24,250 nucleotides of DNA, from positions 1 through 24,250 of the forward strand of contig CAZCSL010000019.1 of assembly GCA_964501415.1 (NCBI GenBank). Direction: 5' to 3'. Of this stretch, positions 7,295 through 13,492 are shown in pieces; position 1 is the stretch's first letter; each line of letters starts with the position of its first letter. Below the pieces are notes generated by a model. That model saw only the letters and a program-made list of their open reading frames with translations, did no database searches and was not told where the DNA came from. The stretch is from B1SED10-225 sp964501415 (lineage in GTDB: Bacteria; Bacillota_I; Bacilli_A; Izemoplasmatales; Izemoplasmataceae). A program made the position numbers and the translations under genes.

Positions 7295-8436
7295 GTCTCA
7301 TCCCTCCTCGCCAAAAGCGTTTGTTCGATGATATCGTAAAGCGCATCATCGCTCAAAGCGTCAAACGCATAAAAAATCCCTTTAAGATGAACGATATAAT
7401 CAGAGATTAAAGCGAGCTCTACACCGTAGTCTTCAAAGTCTATCCAAGCTAAATTTAAATCATCGTAAAAATCTTTAAACGACGCATAGATATTTTTAGA
7501 GGCGTACGGGCTATCTTCAAACAAAACATTCAAGCGGTTTAATGCCTCATTAGGTAATTTTGTGCTTAAGGTTTCAATATAAAAGGGGATGGCTCTTGCT
7601 AAAAATAGCCGGTGAGGCAAATTTACATGCATCCCTTCAATGGCATCACAAAGTTGATGGAGGGGCAGTTTGGTTTTTGGTTGATAAAGGGTGTGTATCT
7701 TTAAAAGCGCATAAAGCAATCTAAGGCGCACGTGTTTATCGCTGGGGTTTTGTTTAAAGGCTTTGATTTCTTTTACAATGGTTTTGAAGGTATAAAGGCC
7801 TTTTTCTTTTTCAATGAAATGTTCTGGTTTTAGCGTCATCTCAAAACTACGCATAAGCGCATCTAATAACGTATAAAGACTCTCTTGGAGGTCCTTTGTT
7901 TTAATCAGTGACGCATCGATGAGCGTCATGGTAGGATATAGACTGTCATCTTTTAAGCGTCTAAAGCGTTCATTTTTCTCATCATGATAAAAAACTTTAG
8001 GATTGATACTGCTTGCTAGATTTAGCGAAGTTGGTATCATCATAAGAGGTAAGGGCTGATCTTTAAACGGAGGGGTTAGACCACTTTGAGCCCACCCATC
8101 AAAAAGTTTTTCATCTTCATAAGCAAACCGGGCGCAACCCTTTGCTAAATCAAGCGTGGTTGCATTGCCATAAGCGATGATGAAATCACACGATAATGCT
8201 TTGGCATGTGATGCGGCTTTTAAAATACCCGTTTTTGTAAGCGGCTTTTTAAAGGTATCATAAACGTGGGTTTCGATTTGTCTATCATGGAGCCTGGCTT
8301 TTAAGCTATCTACATGCTTATCTTTATGATTGGTTATGATGAGCGCTTTTTTATAAGCCAACTCAAAAAGGCTTTGATCGCTGAATAGATCAAAACCAAG
8401 ATACGTCTTCACGGGCAAATGTTGGTAAAAGCGCAT
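7291..8436 (-). CDS. Degenerate iron-containing alcohol dehydrogenase/DHQ-synthase-fold protein
   Basis: A 381-residue protein; ATG at 8436 is chosen because GGGGAGG lies 6 nt before it, while a TTG at 8439 is too close. The fold is that of Fe-dependent alcohol or glycerol dehydrogenases: a PVKTYLGF start, DFIIAYGNATTLDLAKG (nucleotide loop), IPTSLNLASS, LIDASL, then a helical domain. Key positions are changed. The GGGSxxD loop reads GNATTLD. The DAxxH metal motif reads DALMR (His to Arg). The first His of the downstream HxGxxH region is apparently lost, although LPHRLFLA keeps one His. It may therefore lack metal-dependent redox activity and serve a regulatory or non-redox role. It heads the operon with YhaO, YhaN and PHP (ATGA overlap), an association I do not recognise. 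Confidence 0.7.
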   Translation of the reverse strand: MRFYQHLPVKTYLGFDLFSDQSLFELAYKKALIITNHKDKHVDSLKARLHDRQIETHVYDTFKKPLTKTGILKAASHAKALSCDFIIAYGNATTLDLAKGCARFAYEDEKLFDGWAQSGLTPPFKDQPLPLMMIPTSLNLASSINPKVFYHDEKNERFRRLKDDSLYPTMTLIDASLIKTKDLQESLYTLLDALMRSFEMTLKPEHFIEKEKGLYTFKTIVKEIKAFKQNPSDKHVRLRLLYALLKIHTLYQPKTKLPLHQLCDAIEGMHVNLPHRLFLARAIPFYIETLSTKLPNEALNRLNVLFEDSPYASKNIYASFKDFYDDLNLAWIDFEDYGVELALISDYIVHLKGIFYAFDALSDDALYDIIEQTLLARRDET

Positions 8437-8460
8437 CAAAAACCTCCCCTTTTAACCCAC

Positions 8461-8489
8461 ATTATAACATATCTTTAAAACACTGTAAC
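8461..8489 (-). promoter_or_regulatory. Promoter of the ADH-like/YhaO/YhaN/PHP operon
   Basis: Minus strand: GTTACA (8484-8489), a 17-bp spacer and an extended TGT-TATAAT with the hexamer at 8461-8466. The -35 lies inside the 3' end of the DUF445 gene. The predicted transcript begins only about 15 nt before the GGGGAGG ribosome site. Confidence 0.6.
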
Positions 8490-9071
8490 GAAGATAAACT
8501 GAACCAAACCAATCATTAAGCCTAAAACCAAACCGACAACTTCAATATGACGGAGTTCCTTTTTGGTTAGATCTTTAATCATCTTTTCAAAAGAATCTAA
8601 ATCTAGGGCCAAGATTTTATCTTCAACGATACTTGCGATATTTAAGTCCTCTTGAGAGGCTTCTTTAATATGTTTGATGATTGAAGCCATTAAGTTATCG
8701 CCTTCTTTATCGATATACCGATGAACCATCGTCTTAACGTCTTCACCTAAAAAATTGCGAAACATGGTAGGGATCATGCCTTCAATCTTTTTGGTTAAGG
8801 TGTTTTTAAGCATCGTTTTAAATTTTTCTTGATTGGTCTTAGAAAAAAGGGCTTCGTAAATATCATCACTATTTAAAAGTGCGTGTTCGACCGTCTCACC
8901 AACCGATTTGGCGATAGCGGCTTTTCTTTTGGGAAACACGCCTTGAATACTTAAAAACCCAATCCCGCGTCTTTGATGGGGTCTAAACAGCATCTTAACG
9001 GCGACTTTATTGGTCGAATACCCAATCAATCCACCGATGGTGACCATTGTTATTAGTAATATATAATCCAT
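8475..9071 (-). CDS. DUF445 family membrane protein (YheB-like)
   Basis: A 198-residue protein from ATG 9071; AGAGGTG lies 6 nt upstream, while a GTG at 9080 would overlap that site. The N-terminal membrane helix carries the family hallmark GGLIGYSTNKVAVKMLFRP, followed by GVFPKRK. A soluble helical middle and a C-terminal membrane helix come next, reached through LTKKELRHIEVVG and VLGLMIGLVQ. These motifs are diagnostic of DUF445, whose biochemical role is unknown; B. subtilis YheB is a spore-associated example, but sporulation is not implied. It is shorter than YheB, with part of the middle region missing. It is probably a single gene whose transcript may continue into the following operon, since no terminator is seen in the 38-nt gap. 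Confidence 0.85.
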   Translation of the reverse strand: MDYILLITMVTIGGLIGYSTNKVAVKMLFRPHQRRGIGFLSIQGVFPKRKAAIAKSVGETVEHALLNSDDIYEALFSKTNQEKFKTMLKNTLTKKIEGMIPTMFRNFLGEDVKTMVHRYIDKEGDNLMASIIKHIKEASQEDLNIASIVEDKILALDLDSFEKMIKDLTKKELRHIEVVGLVLGLMIGLVQFIFVTVF

Positions 9072-9091
9072 TGTTTTCACCTCTTATGCCT

Positions 9092-9100
9092 ATTATAACA
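9092..9100 (-). promoter_or_regulatory. Extended -10 promoter of the DUF445 gene
   Basis: On the minus strand TGT-TATAAT, with the hexamer at 9092-9097, 20 nt before the chosen ATG. No good -35 is present, which is consistent with a TGn-dependent promoter. Confidence 0.55.
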
Positions 9101-9127
9101 AAGACCATTTGTTTCAACCATCATTAA

Positions 9128-9136
9128 TGTTATAAT
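9128..9136 (+). promoter_or_regulatory. Extended -10 promoter of the AlkA-like gene
   Basis: TGT-TATAAT with the hexamer at 9131-9136; the -35 is poor. It is divergent from the DUF445 promoter, with about 30 bp between the two -10 boxes. TTAGGAG follows directly as the ribosome site region. Confidence 0.55.
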
Positions 9137-9153
9137 TTAGGAGTGGTGATAAA

Positions 9154-9801
9154 ATGGCCTATTTAAAGATAACCGAAGAAGCACGCGTTTTTTTAACTCA
9201 AAAAGACCCCTATATGCATACACTCATAAACCATGTTAAAGAGCCTAAAGAACCTCAGTTTAAAGAACCGTTTTTAGCCTTAGTCGATCAAATTGTAGGC
9301 CAGCAAATTAGCGAACACGTTAAAGACCTTTTAATGTTAAGACTTAAAACCCATGTAAAAGCCATTAATCCAGAAACGATGCGGAAAATTGACATAGAAG
9401 CCTTAAGAATGCTCGGCTTATCCAAGATGAAAGCTCAAACGATAAAACGCTTAAGCGAGGCAACCATCGATTTTGAAAGCTTACCCAAAAAAACTGATCA
9501 AGTTATCTATGATACCCTAATCAATATAAAAGGGATTGGCCTATGGACCATTGAGATGTTTTTATTTGTGGCATGCCACAGAAAAGATATCTTTTCTTTA
9601 AAGGATAAAGGCATTGAAAATGCCCTCTTAAGCGTTTATCCTATAGATAAACAAGATTTAGCTAAGTTTAAGGATTACTTTTCTCCCTATGGCTCTTACG
9701 CCCAAGCTTACCTATGGCAATATTTAAAAGAAGATAAAACGACACAAGAAAAGATAAAAAAGGAGTGTGCTAAACATGAGCATCCATTCGTATCAAAATA
9801 A
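9154..9801 (+). CDS. DNA-3-methyladenine glycosylase II family (AlkA-like HhH-GPD)
   Basis: A 215-residue base-excision glycosylase. The hallmark helix-hairpin-helix, LINIKGIGLWTIEMFLF (122-138), is followed by DIFSLKDKGIENAL, in which Asp151 matches the catalytic aspartate of AlkA. An upstream helix with LVDQIVGQQIS (43-53) is also typical. It would remove alkylated purines from DNA, leaving an abasic site. It lacks the N-terminal TBP-like domain of E. coli AlkA, as is usual for short Firmicute forms. Its last 26 nt overlap the next gene, so the two are co-transcribed although functionally unrelated. Confidence 0.85.
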   Translation: MAYLKITEEARVFLTQKDPYMHTLINHVKEPKEPQFKEPFLALVDQIVGQQISEHVKDLLMLRLKTHVKAINPETMRKIDIEALRMLGLSKMKAQTIKRLSEATIDFESLPKKTDQVIYDTLINIKGIGLWTIEMFLFVACHRKDIFSLKDKGIENALLSVYPIDKQDLAKFKDYFSPYGSYAQAYLWQYLKEDKTTQEKIKKECAKHEHPFVSK

Positions 9802-10276
9802 AAATCCCAAGATTCCCAATAGTTCAAAAGTCTTTGCAGGTGCCCAAGTAATTGGCGATGTTGAGCTGGGTGAAAACGTCGGTATTTGGTTTAATTCTGT
9901 CTTAAGAGGCGATATGGAAAAAATCATCATCAAAGACAATACCAACGTTCAAGACGGCACCGTCATTCACACCGATAAAAATGAACCTACCATCATTGGC
10001 AAAAACGTCACCATCGGTCATAAAGCCTTAATCCACGCAGCTCATATTGAAGATGGCGCTTTAATCGGGATGGGCAGTATCATTTTAAATGGCGCTATGA
10101 TTGAAAAAGAAGCCTTAGTCGGTGCGGGTTGTGTGGTCCCTCCGGGTAAAACGGTTAAAGCTAGAACCTTAGTCGTAGGCAATCCTGCCAAAGCCATTAA
10201 AACCTTAAGTGATGAGGATATTAACAAAATCAAAAACAATACTCAACACTATGTAGAACTCTTGCATAGCTATTAA
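9776..10276 (+). CDS. Gamma-class carbonic anhydrase family protein (YrdA-like hexapeptide repeat)
   Basis: A 166-residue left-handed beta-helix protein. The ATG at 9776 is preferred: AAGGAG lies about 10 nt upstream, while the GTG at 9767 sits on that site. Hexapeptide repeats run from residue 20 to 130. The three zinc-ligand histidines of gamma carbonic anhydrases are in place in GTVIH, TIGH and ALIH, next to IGMGS. It ends in a short C-terminal helix. Members are trimeric; some hydrate CO2, and many YrdA-type proteins show little or no activity. The catalytic Glu of archaeal Cam is not evident, so the reaction is uncertain. Confidence 0.87.
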   Translation: MSIHSYQNKNPKIPNSSKVFAGAQVIGDVELGENVGIWFNSVLRGDMEKIIIKDNTNVQDGTVIHTDKNEPTIIGKNVTIGHKALIHAAHIEDGALIGMGSIILNGAMIEKEALVGAGCVVPPGKTVKARTLVVGNPAKAIKTLSDEDINKIKNNTQHYVELLHSY

Positions 10277-10297
10277 ATTATTCGGTTTTACAAAGAT

Positions 10298-10333
10298 AAA
10301 AGCCTAATTCCTGCTAATTAGGCTTTTCTTTTT
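10298..10333. terminator. Bidirectional terminator between the gamma-CA gene and the TAC operon
   Basis: AGCCTAATT (10301-10309), loop CCTGCT, AATTAGGCT (10316-10324), extended by A/T pairs. On the plus strand it is followed by TTTCTTTTT. On the minus strand the arm runs into TTTATCTTT, so it can end transcripts from both sides. Confidence 0.85.
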
Positions 10334-10393
10334 GCGCATATATTCTTGAAATTAATTATGTAATAGTTTCATAAAAATACTTATATGTAATCC

Positions 10394-10804
10394 TTATTTC
10401 TTTTTTTCATTAATCTTTTCAAAAAACTTTGAAGCATCAACAATAGGTAAAATGATAGGTGGAATCATTGCAACCGAGGTAACCGATGATAACGTCGATC
10501 GCAAATATGGAAAAAGAATATGAACACCTTGCTTTTGTAAAAAGTTGTCCACTTTCGTTTCATCTTCAATATCCTCTATATCAAAGACGGCTTGTACAAC
10601 AACTTCAATATCAACAGGAAAAGGTTTTTCATCCCTATTTTTTATTACAACAGCCAGTTGAGTATAATACTTATCTTTAGTAAACCTTCCTGTTTTGCCA
10701 CTAAATCTTGGATCAATAGTATACTTATTTTCTTGATTTTGTTTTTGATTCTCTTTGAAAGAGAACTTAATCACTTTTATATTCGTGTTTTTAACTTTAA
10801 ACAT
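10394..10804 (-). CDS. SecB-like chaperone of a toxin-antitoxin-chaperone (TAC) module
   Basis: A 136-residue protein. ATG 10804 is the start: a very strong AAGGAGGAGG sits 5 nt upstream, and an ATG at 10915 would overlap the antitoxin gene by 98 nt. The C-terminal half matches the SecB fold: GVHILFPYLRSTLSSVTS (93-110), then IPPIILPIVDASKFFE (114-129), equivalent to the FPYARE and FPxLxLxPVxFxxLF stretches of SecB. The middle has alternating beta strands (YYTQLAVVIKN, VDIEVVVQAVFDIED). Gram-positive and Mollicute-type bacteria lack housekeeping SecB, so its place 13 nt behind a HigA-type gene points to the TAC chaperone type. Rv1957 of M. tuberculosis is the model: it binds the nascent antitoxin tail and protects it. 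AT-rich composition suggests transfer. Confidence 0.8.
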   Translation of the reverse strand: MFKVKNTNIKVIKFSFKENQKQNQENKYTIDPRFSGKTGRFTKDKYYTQLAVVIKNRDEKPFPVDIEVVVQAVFDIEDIEDETKVDNFLQKQGVHILFPYLRSTLSSVTSVAMIPPIILPIVDASKFFEKINEKKK

Positions 10805-10817
10805 GATATCCTCCTCC

Positions 10818-11279
10818 TTATGACGCATAATCAACTGAGTTAGAATCGCTATCCAGTTCGTCACTTTCATCTTCCCAATCAACACTATAATTAGGATTTT
10901 TAGAAAACGTTTCATTTATCATAGAAACTGAATTACTTAAACTGATAACAGTCAGTTTTTTTGCATCATAATATTCAATATTTTCACTATTAGCACTTTT
11001 TTGTGAGCCTAATAATTCAATTCTAACATCTAATGCATGGGCAATCTTTGCAATCGTATCAAGCCTAGGGATAGAAGACATACTCTCCATCCTTGCAATA
11101 GCTGATTGCTTGATTCCAGTCATTTCAGCTAAATCCCTTTGCGAAAAACCCTTCGAGTATCGAATGGAAACTAACTTTGATACAAAATCAGAAACTATCT
11201 CACCAATCTCAAGTTCTCCCGTATCATCTTTTTGTTTAAGATTCTCCCAAAGTTCATCAAAGGTTTTTTGCTTCTTCAT
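10818..11279 (-). CDS. HigA-like Xre-family antitoxin with long C-terminal addiction-type tail
   Basis: A 153-residue protein with an N-terminal extension (1-32) and an Xre helix-turn-helix at about 33-88; GFSQRDLAEMTGIKQSAIAR holds the two key helices. Residues 92-153 form an acidic, low-complexity tail with scattered hydrophobic and aromatic residues (KLTVISLSNSVSMI, NYSVDW, then a Glu/Asp/Ser-rich end). In TAC systems such a tail (chaperone-addiction region) makes the antitoxin unstable unless the SecB-like partner binds it. The start overlaps the toxin stop by ATGA; the chaperone gene follows. It should neutralise the toxin and repress the operon through the inverted repeat upstream. The family is sure; the tail function is inferred. 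Confidence 0.85.
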   Translation of the reverse strand: MKKQKTFDELWENLKQKDDTGELEIGEIVSDFVSKLVSIRYSKGFSQRDLAEMTGIKQSAIARMESMSSIPRLDTIAKIAHALDVRIELLGSQKSANSENIEYYDAKKLTVISLSNSVSMINETFSKNPNYSVDWEDESDELDSDSNSVDYAS

Positions 11280-11656
11280 TGTTTTCTCTCCCTATAATTT
11301 TGGGCTTCTTTTATAGCCCTATCTATTTCTTTCTTTGGTGTTTTTTTGCTTTTCTTTCTAAAAGCATGAAGTAAAACAAATTTTTCTTCACCTTTAATAA
11401 ATATAAAAAAAATACGGTGTTTTCCTGGTCTTAACTCGTATATTTTATGTCTCTTATCCACCTGTGAAAAAGCGTTAGGACGAGCATTGTTTAGATTAAA
11501 ACCATGTTCACTTAATTGCTTAATGTAAGTTCTGATTCGAATCAAATCGTCTTTATGGTTTTTATTGTATAGATCATTCAAATAATCATCAATTGGAGTT
11601 TTGCCTGCATTGTGTTCATACAAAATTATATCGAACAAACAACTCACCCCAATCAT
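11276..11656 (-). CDS. HigB/RelE-superfamily toxin (Gp49-like)
   Basis: A 126-residue protein of the phage-derived Gp49-like/HigB group, which are ribosome-dependent mRNA interferases. Visible family features are YEHNAGKTPIDDYLNDL (start of fold), LSEHGFNLNNARPNAF, the core strand KIYELRPGKHRIFFIF with its conserved Arg residues, and LLHAFRKKSKKTPKKEIDRA near the end. Arg and Lys in these last stretches usually form the active site. ATG 11656 has no clear ribosome site. A TTG at 11638 lies 5 nt after GGGGTGA and gives FDIILYEHN right after the start, so the true N-terminus may be six residues shorter. It is the first gene of the TAC operon, with a 4-nt overlap to the antitoxin gene. Intact, no frameshift. 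Confidence 0.85.
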   Translation of the reverse strand: MIGVSCLFDIILYEHNAGKTPIDDYLNDLYNKNHKDDLIRIRTYIKQLSEHGFNLNNARPNAFSQVDKRHKIYELRPGKHRIFFIFIKGEEKFVLLHAFRKKSKKTPKKEIDRAIKEAQNYRERKQ

Positions 11657-11663
11657 CTAGCTT

Positions 11664-11681
11664 GATAACATATTTGTTATC
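11664..11681. promoter_or_regulatory. Putative operator of the TAC operon
   Basis: A perfect inverted repeat, GATAACA-TATT-TGTTATC, 8 nt before the toxin ATG and just downstream of the putative -10. Its position fits binding by the HigA-like dimer for autorepression. Confidence 0.6.
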
Positions 11682-11688
11682 TGTACAC

Positions 11689-11718
11689 ACGATATCATAG
11701 TAGTCTAGCAAAAGTCAA
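11689..11718 (-). promoter_or_regulatory. Possible promoter of the TAC operon
   Basis: Minus strand TTGACT (11713-11718), an 18-bp spacer and TATCGT (11689-11694). The -35 is good and the -10 moderate. TATGAT at about 11695-11700 is an alternative, but its spacer would be only about 13 bp. Confidence 0.4.
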
Positions 11719-11875
11719 GTATTTCATCAGTTCGGTATAAATAATCAAAAAAATATGTGGTGTAATAAACAACTAAGTTACCTGAAGACCAAAGCTGAAG
11801 AAACTACTTTGTTAAATGGTGCAGGTGTGTATTACTAAAAGATTTACCACAATAGCAATATATGTAACGTAAATT
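11706..11875 (-). pseudogene. Decayed transposase fragment (zinc-ribbon region) upstream of the TAC operon
   Basis: No intact gene lies between the TAC operon and the DUF454 gene. Read on the minus strand from 11875, the frame gives NLRYIYCYCGKSFSNTHLHH, then LTK, a stop, FLQLWSSGNLVV and on to a stop near 11704. This resembles the RYxCxxCGKxFSxT zinc ribbon at the N-terminus of IS1595/IS1-like transposases, followed by a W-containing helix. The first zinc-ribbon Cys would be Tyr (one base change TGT to TAT), and there is an in-frame stop. It would be an old remnant of a mobile element. The match is short, so this is tentative; no terminal repeats were found. Confidence 0.35.
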
Positions 11876-11877
11876 GC

Positions 11878-12297
11878 TTATTCATTTGCTAAAGTATCTA
11901 TTTTTGTAAAAAAGTACCAATACTTAACCACGGCTAAGATAACGATTAAGATACGAATCCATAAATGATCTACGCGAATAAACGTAATCAGCAACATCAC
12001 ATCGACAAAAATCAAAATACGCCATTTATGTTTTTTCTGCATCCCACCGGTTTCTACATACGTTTTTAAAAACTTGTGATAAAGCCACGTTTTGATAAAC
12101 CAGTTGTAAAAGCGGTCTGAAGATTTTGCAAAGCCATAAAGCGTGATAAGTAAAAATGGTGTCGTTGGCAACAAAGGCACCACTATACCTAAAATAGCGA
12201 GCATTAAGGTAATCATCGCCAAAAGAAAATACCCTAGTTTTAAAAATGGGTTTTTAGTAGGGGTTTGATGAGGTTGTACTTCTTTAATTTCGGTCAT
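11878..12297 (-). CDS. DUF454 (YbaN-like) inner membrane protein
   Basis: A 139-residue protein with about three or four membrane segments. The family signature GIVVPLLPTTPFLLITLYGFAKSS occupies about 37-60, followed by the soluble stretch DRFYNWF...YHKFLKTYVETGG and two further hydrophobic segments. The function of the family is unknown. AAGGA precedes the ATG. It lies 30 nt behind the EIIA-like gene, with a weak terminator in the gap, so part of its transcription probably comes from that promoter. Confidence 0.82.
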   Translation of the reverse strand: MTEIKEVQPHQTPTKNPFLKLGYFLLAMITLMLAILGIVVPLLPTTPFLLITLYGFAKSSDRFYNWFIKTWLYHKFLKTYVETGGMQKKHKWRILIFVDVMLLITFIRVDHLWIRILIVILAVVKYWYFFTKIDTLANE

Positions 12298-12315
12298 ATC
12301 ATCATCCTTAAGGAT

Positions 12316-12339
12316 AAAAAAAGACAGCTAAGCGCTATC
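12316..12339 (-). terminator. Short terminator after the EIIA-like gene
   Basis: On the minus strand GATAGC, loop GCTTA, GCTGTC (6 bp with one G-T pair) is followed by seven T. It includes the TAG stop codon. It is weak enough to allow readthrough into the DUF454 gene. Confidence 0.5.
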
Positions 12340-12747
12340 TTCTTCGGGGTTAAAATGGCGATAAAGGCTTTCTTTATCGTAGGTATCGCTTTTAGAAATA
12401 TAGCGCACGAGGCTGCTTAAAAGATTTAGGTGTGCTTGGTTGTCTTTGGCGCCAAAGACAAAGAAATGTTTAAGGTTTTTTTGGTGATATAAAACGGGTT
12501 TTTCTGTATATAAATACGCCACAAAAGGCTCTTTAACATGACTTGAAGGCCTAGCATGCAATAAAATGGTATCTTCACGAATAATCATGTAAGCGGCGCT
12601 TTTGGATAATTCTTCGGTGACCTCGCTTAGATACATGCTATTTAAGACACCTTTAAACAAGAAGGATTGTGTTGCTTTATATAACCCTTCTTCAATCGAA
12701 TCAAGCGTGTTTAATTTTTCAAATGAAACGTGCACTTTAAGGTTCAT
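12328..12747 (-). CDS. Stand-alone PTS EIIA (fructose/mannitol type) domain protein
   Basis: A 139-residue single-domain protein. The type-2 EIIA pattern is visible: an N-terminal helix with EEGLYKATQSFLFKGVL, Y39 region, IREDTILLHARPS with His64 as the likely phosphorylation site, then the strand HFFVFGAKDNQAHLNLLSSL matching the vfxLAxxdxxxHLxxL stretch. No EIIB or EIIC is near, so it may pass phosphate to a permease encoded elsewhere or act as a PtsN-like regulator. AAGGAGAG precedes the ATG. A TGA-TAAAAT element (minus strand, hexamer about 12778-12783) may be its promoter. Confidence 0.75.
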   Translation of the reverse strand: MNLKVHVSFEKLNTLDSIEEGLYKATQSFLFKGVLNSMYLSEVTEELSKSAAYMIIREDTILLHARPSSHVKEPFVAYLYTEKPVLYHQKNLKHFFVFGAKDNQAHLNLLSSLVRYISKSDTYDKESLYRHFNPEEDSA

Positions 12748-12813
12748 GGCTGCTCTCCTTAGTGGTTACACCTATATTTTATCACAACGTGACTAAAAAA
12801 CAATCGCATAAAG

Positions 12814-12843
12814 TAGACAAGCAACGCTTGTGTGATGTATAAT
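12814..12843 (+). promoter_or_regulatory. Promoter of the CYTH-domain gene
   Basis: TAGACA (12814-12819), an 18-bp spacer and TATAAT (12838-12843). The AAAGGGGG ribosome site follows about 10 nt later, so the leader is short. Confidence 0.65.
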
Positions 12844-12867
12844 GAATAAGGTAAAGGGGGTCACACC

Positions 12868-13464
12868 ATGGCTAAAAAAACACGTGTGCTTGACAAAGAA
12901 TTAAGAACCGAACTCGCAAAAGAAAAATGTTACGAACTGATGGATTATTTGATGGTGCAGTTTAACGACACCAACGACATCCATTTTAACTATTATTTTG
13001 ATACGCCCGATTTTTCCTTAGCAGAGCGCGATATCACTTTAAGAGAGCGTACCATCAGAAAAGATAACCATACTTCATATCATCTGACTTTAAGGGTGCC
13101 TACCATCGATAAGGATACGTATTTAGAATATCACCAGCGCTTAAGCGAAAAAGAAATGCGGCTTTTAATCTATAATAATATTTTGCCTGAAGGTGAGATT
13201 AAAGACCTAGACTCCATTCACGGAGGTAAGGTTCAAAACGTCAATATGATCCGCGTCAACCGCGTCAGGGCTCCTTATAAAGACATTGAAGTCTATTTTG
13301 ATAAAATCTCACACCACGGCAAAACCTTCTATGAAGTCGGCACCAAAATCGATACCTCTAGTGGTTTAGATAAAGAGGCGCAAGCCAAAGAATTCAAAGC
13401 CTTATTAGAATCATTTGGCATCGCCTTTAAACAAGCTAAGCGCCGCAGTAAAAAATTCCAGTAA
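12868..13464 (+). CDS. CYTH-domain protein (YjbK-like triphosphate tunnel metalloenzyme)
   Basis: A 198-residue protein. Features of the CYTH tunnel fold: an N-terminal charged strand (KELRTELAKEK), NYYFDTPDFSLAERDITLRER (matching the YFDTxxxxLxxxxxaLRxR pattern), YHLTLRVPT, a helical hairpin, VNRVRAPYKDIEVYFDK, FYEVGTKI and the C-terminal SKKF. Such enzymes hydrolyse or bind triphosphates (thiamine triphosphate, tripolyphosphate, cyclase-like reactions) through Arg/Lys lining the tunnel and Mg2+ bound by acidic residues. The usual ExExK start motif is imperfect here. It has its own promoter and terminator. Substrate unknown. Confidence 0.8.
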   Translation: MAKKTRVLDKELRTELAKEKCYELMDYLMVQFNDTNDIHFNYYFDTPDFSLAERDITLRERTIRKDNHTSYHLTLRVPTIDKDTYLEYHQRLSEKEMRLLIYNNILPEGEIKDLDSIHGGKVQNVNMIRVNRVRAPYKDIEVYFDKISHHGKTFYEVGTKIDTSSGLDKEAQAKEFKALLESFGIAFKQAKRRSKKFQ

Positions 13465-13465
13465 A

Positions 13466-13492
13466 AGAAACCTTCGGGTTTCTTTTTTTTTT
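13466..13492. terminator. Terminator between the CYTH gene and mrpD, mainly plus strand
   Basis: AGAAACC-TTCG-GGTTTCT followed by ten T on the plus strand. On the minus strand the same stem is followed by only TTTT, so it may also weakly end the Mrp operon. It touches the mrpD stop codon. Confidence 0.88.

Noticed and set aside
10805..10915. Longer N-terminus for the SecB-like protein starting at 10915
   Set aside because: It would overlap the antitoxin gene by 98 nt and add a stretch unlike SecB; the strong AAGGAGGAGG is placed for ATG 10804.
11755..11838. Small plus-strand frame in the gap upstream of the TAC operon
   Set aside because: Only about 27 codons, no ribosome site and no recognisable product; the minus-strand transposase-like reading explains the region better.
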